Positions 6,223 through 6,262 of a stretch of 6,262 bases of DNA are shown piece by piece. The notes under the pieces were generated by a model, which saw only the letters and a program-made list of their open reading frames with translations, was not told the origin of the DNA and did no database searches. Numbering within the stretch: position 1 is the first letter of the stretch; every line of letters starts with the position of its first letter. The translations under genes and the position numbers were made by a program. The DNA comes from an uncultured Ruminococcus sp. (GTDB lineage: Bacteria > Bacillota > Clostridia > Oscillospirales > Ruminococcaceae), in NCBI GenBank assembly GCA_900545125.1, contig UQXS01000144.1, positions 1-6,262 on the forward strand. Direction: 5' to 3'.

Positions 6223-6262
6223 CTAAACCGCCCAAGTACTATACAAAACGGCGTAAACATGG

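Noticed and set aside
6132..6260. 42-codon - strand frame with an ATG at 6260
   Set aside because: It overlaps the better supported upstream half of the unknown gene in another frame, has no visible family character, and ends early.

Overview
The window looks like chromosomal DNA from a low-to-moderate GC Gram-positive anaerobe. My best guess is Ruminococcus or a close relative in the Clostridia. The grounds are strong AGGAG-type ribosome sites, a type III glutamine synthetase, an ammonium transporter carrying its own P-II domain, and the general look of the proteins. The genus is an inference from protein character, not a database match.

Bases 1-5503 hold three genes on the + strand that read as one nitrogen-assimilation unit. 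The first is an Amt-family ammonium transporter with a complete P-II (GlnK/GlnB-like) domain fused to its C-terminus; its 5' end lies outside the window. After a 77-base gap containing a perfect 11-bp hairpin comes pyrG (CTP synthase). Only 21 bases later comes glnN (type III glutamine synthetase). A clear intrinsic terminator at 5475-5503 closes the unit, preceded by two short palindromes.

The functional logic is a chain: the transporter brings in ammonium, glutamine synthetase fixes it into glutamine, and CTP synthase uses glutamine as amide donor. The P-II domain would gate the transporter by reading ATP/ADP and 2-oxoglutarate, and in this fusion it cannot diffuse away. The canonical uridylylation tyrosine of the P-II T-loop is replaced by valine, so control by GlnD-type modification at that site is unlikely.

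Bases 5504-6262 are visibly AT-richer and carry no intact gene that I can support. On the - strand, converging on glnN, two overlapping open frames join into one plausible protein if a single base is added to a short A-run near 5888. I annotate this as a frameshifted gene or pseudogene of unknown function with two C-H-aromatic-C motifs. Its 5' end is unclear: an in-frame TAG lies at 6223-6225, and the last 40 bases of the window hold nothing I can call. Bases 5504-5551 are a short convergent gap without a recognisable second terminator. I saw no tRNA, rRNA, CRISPR array or insertion sequence.
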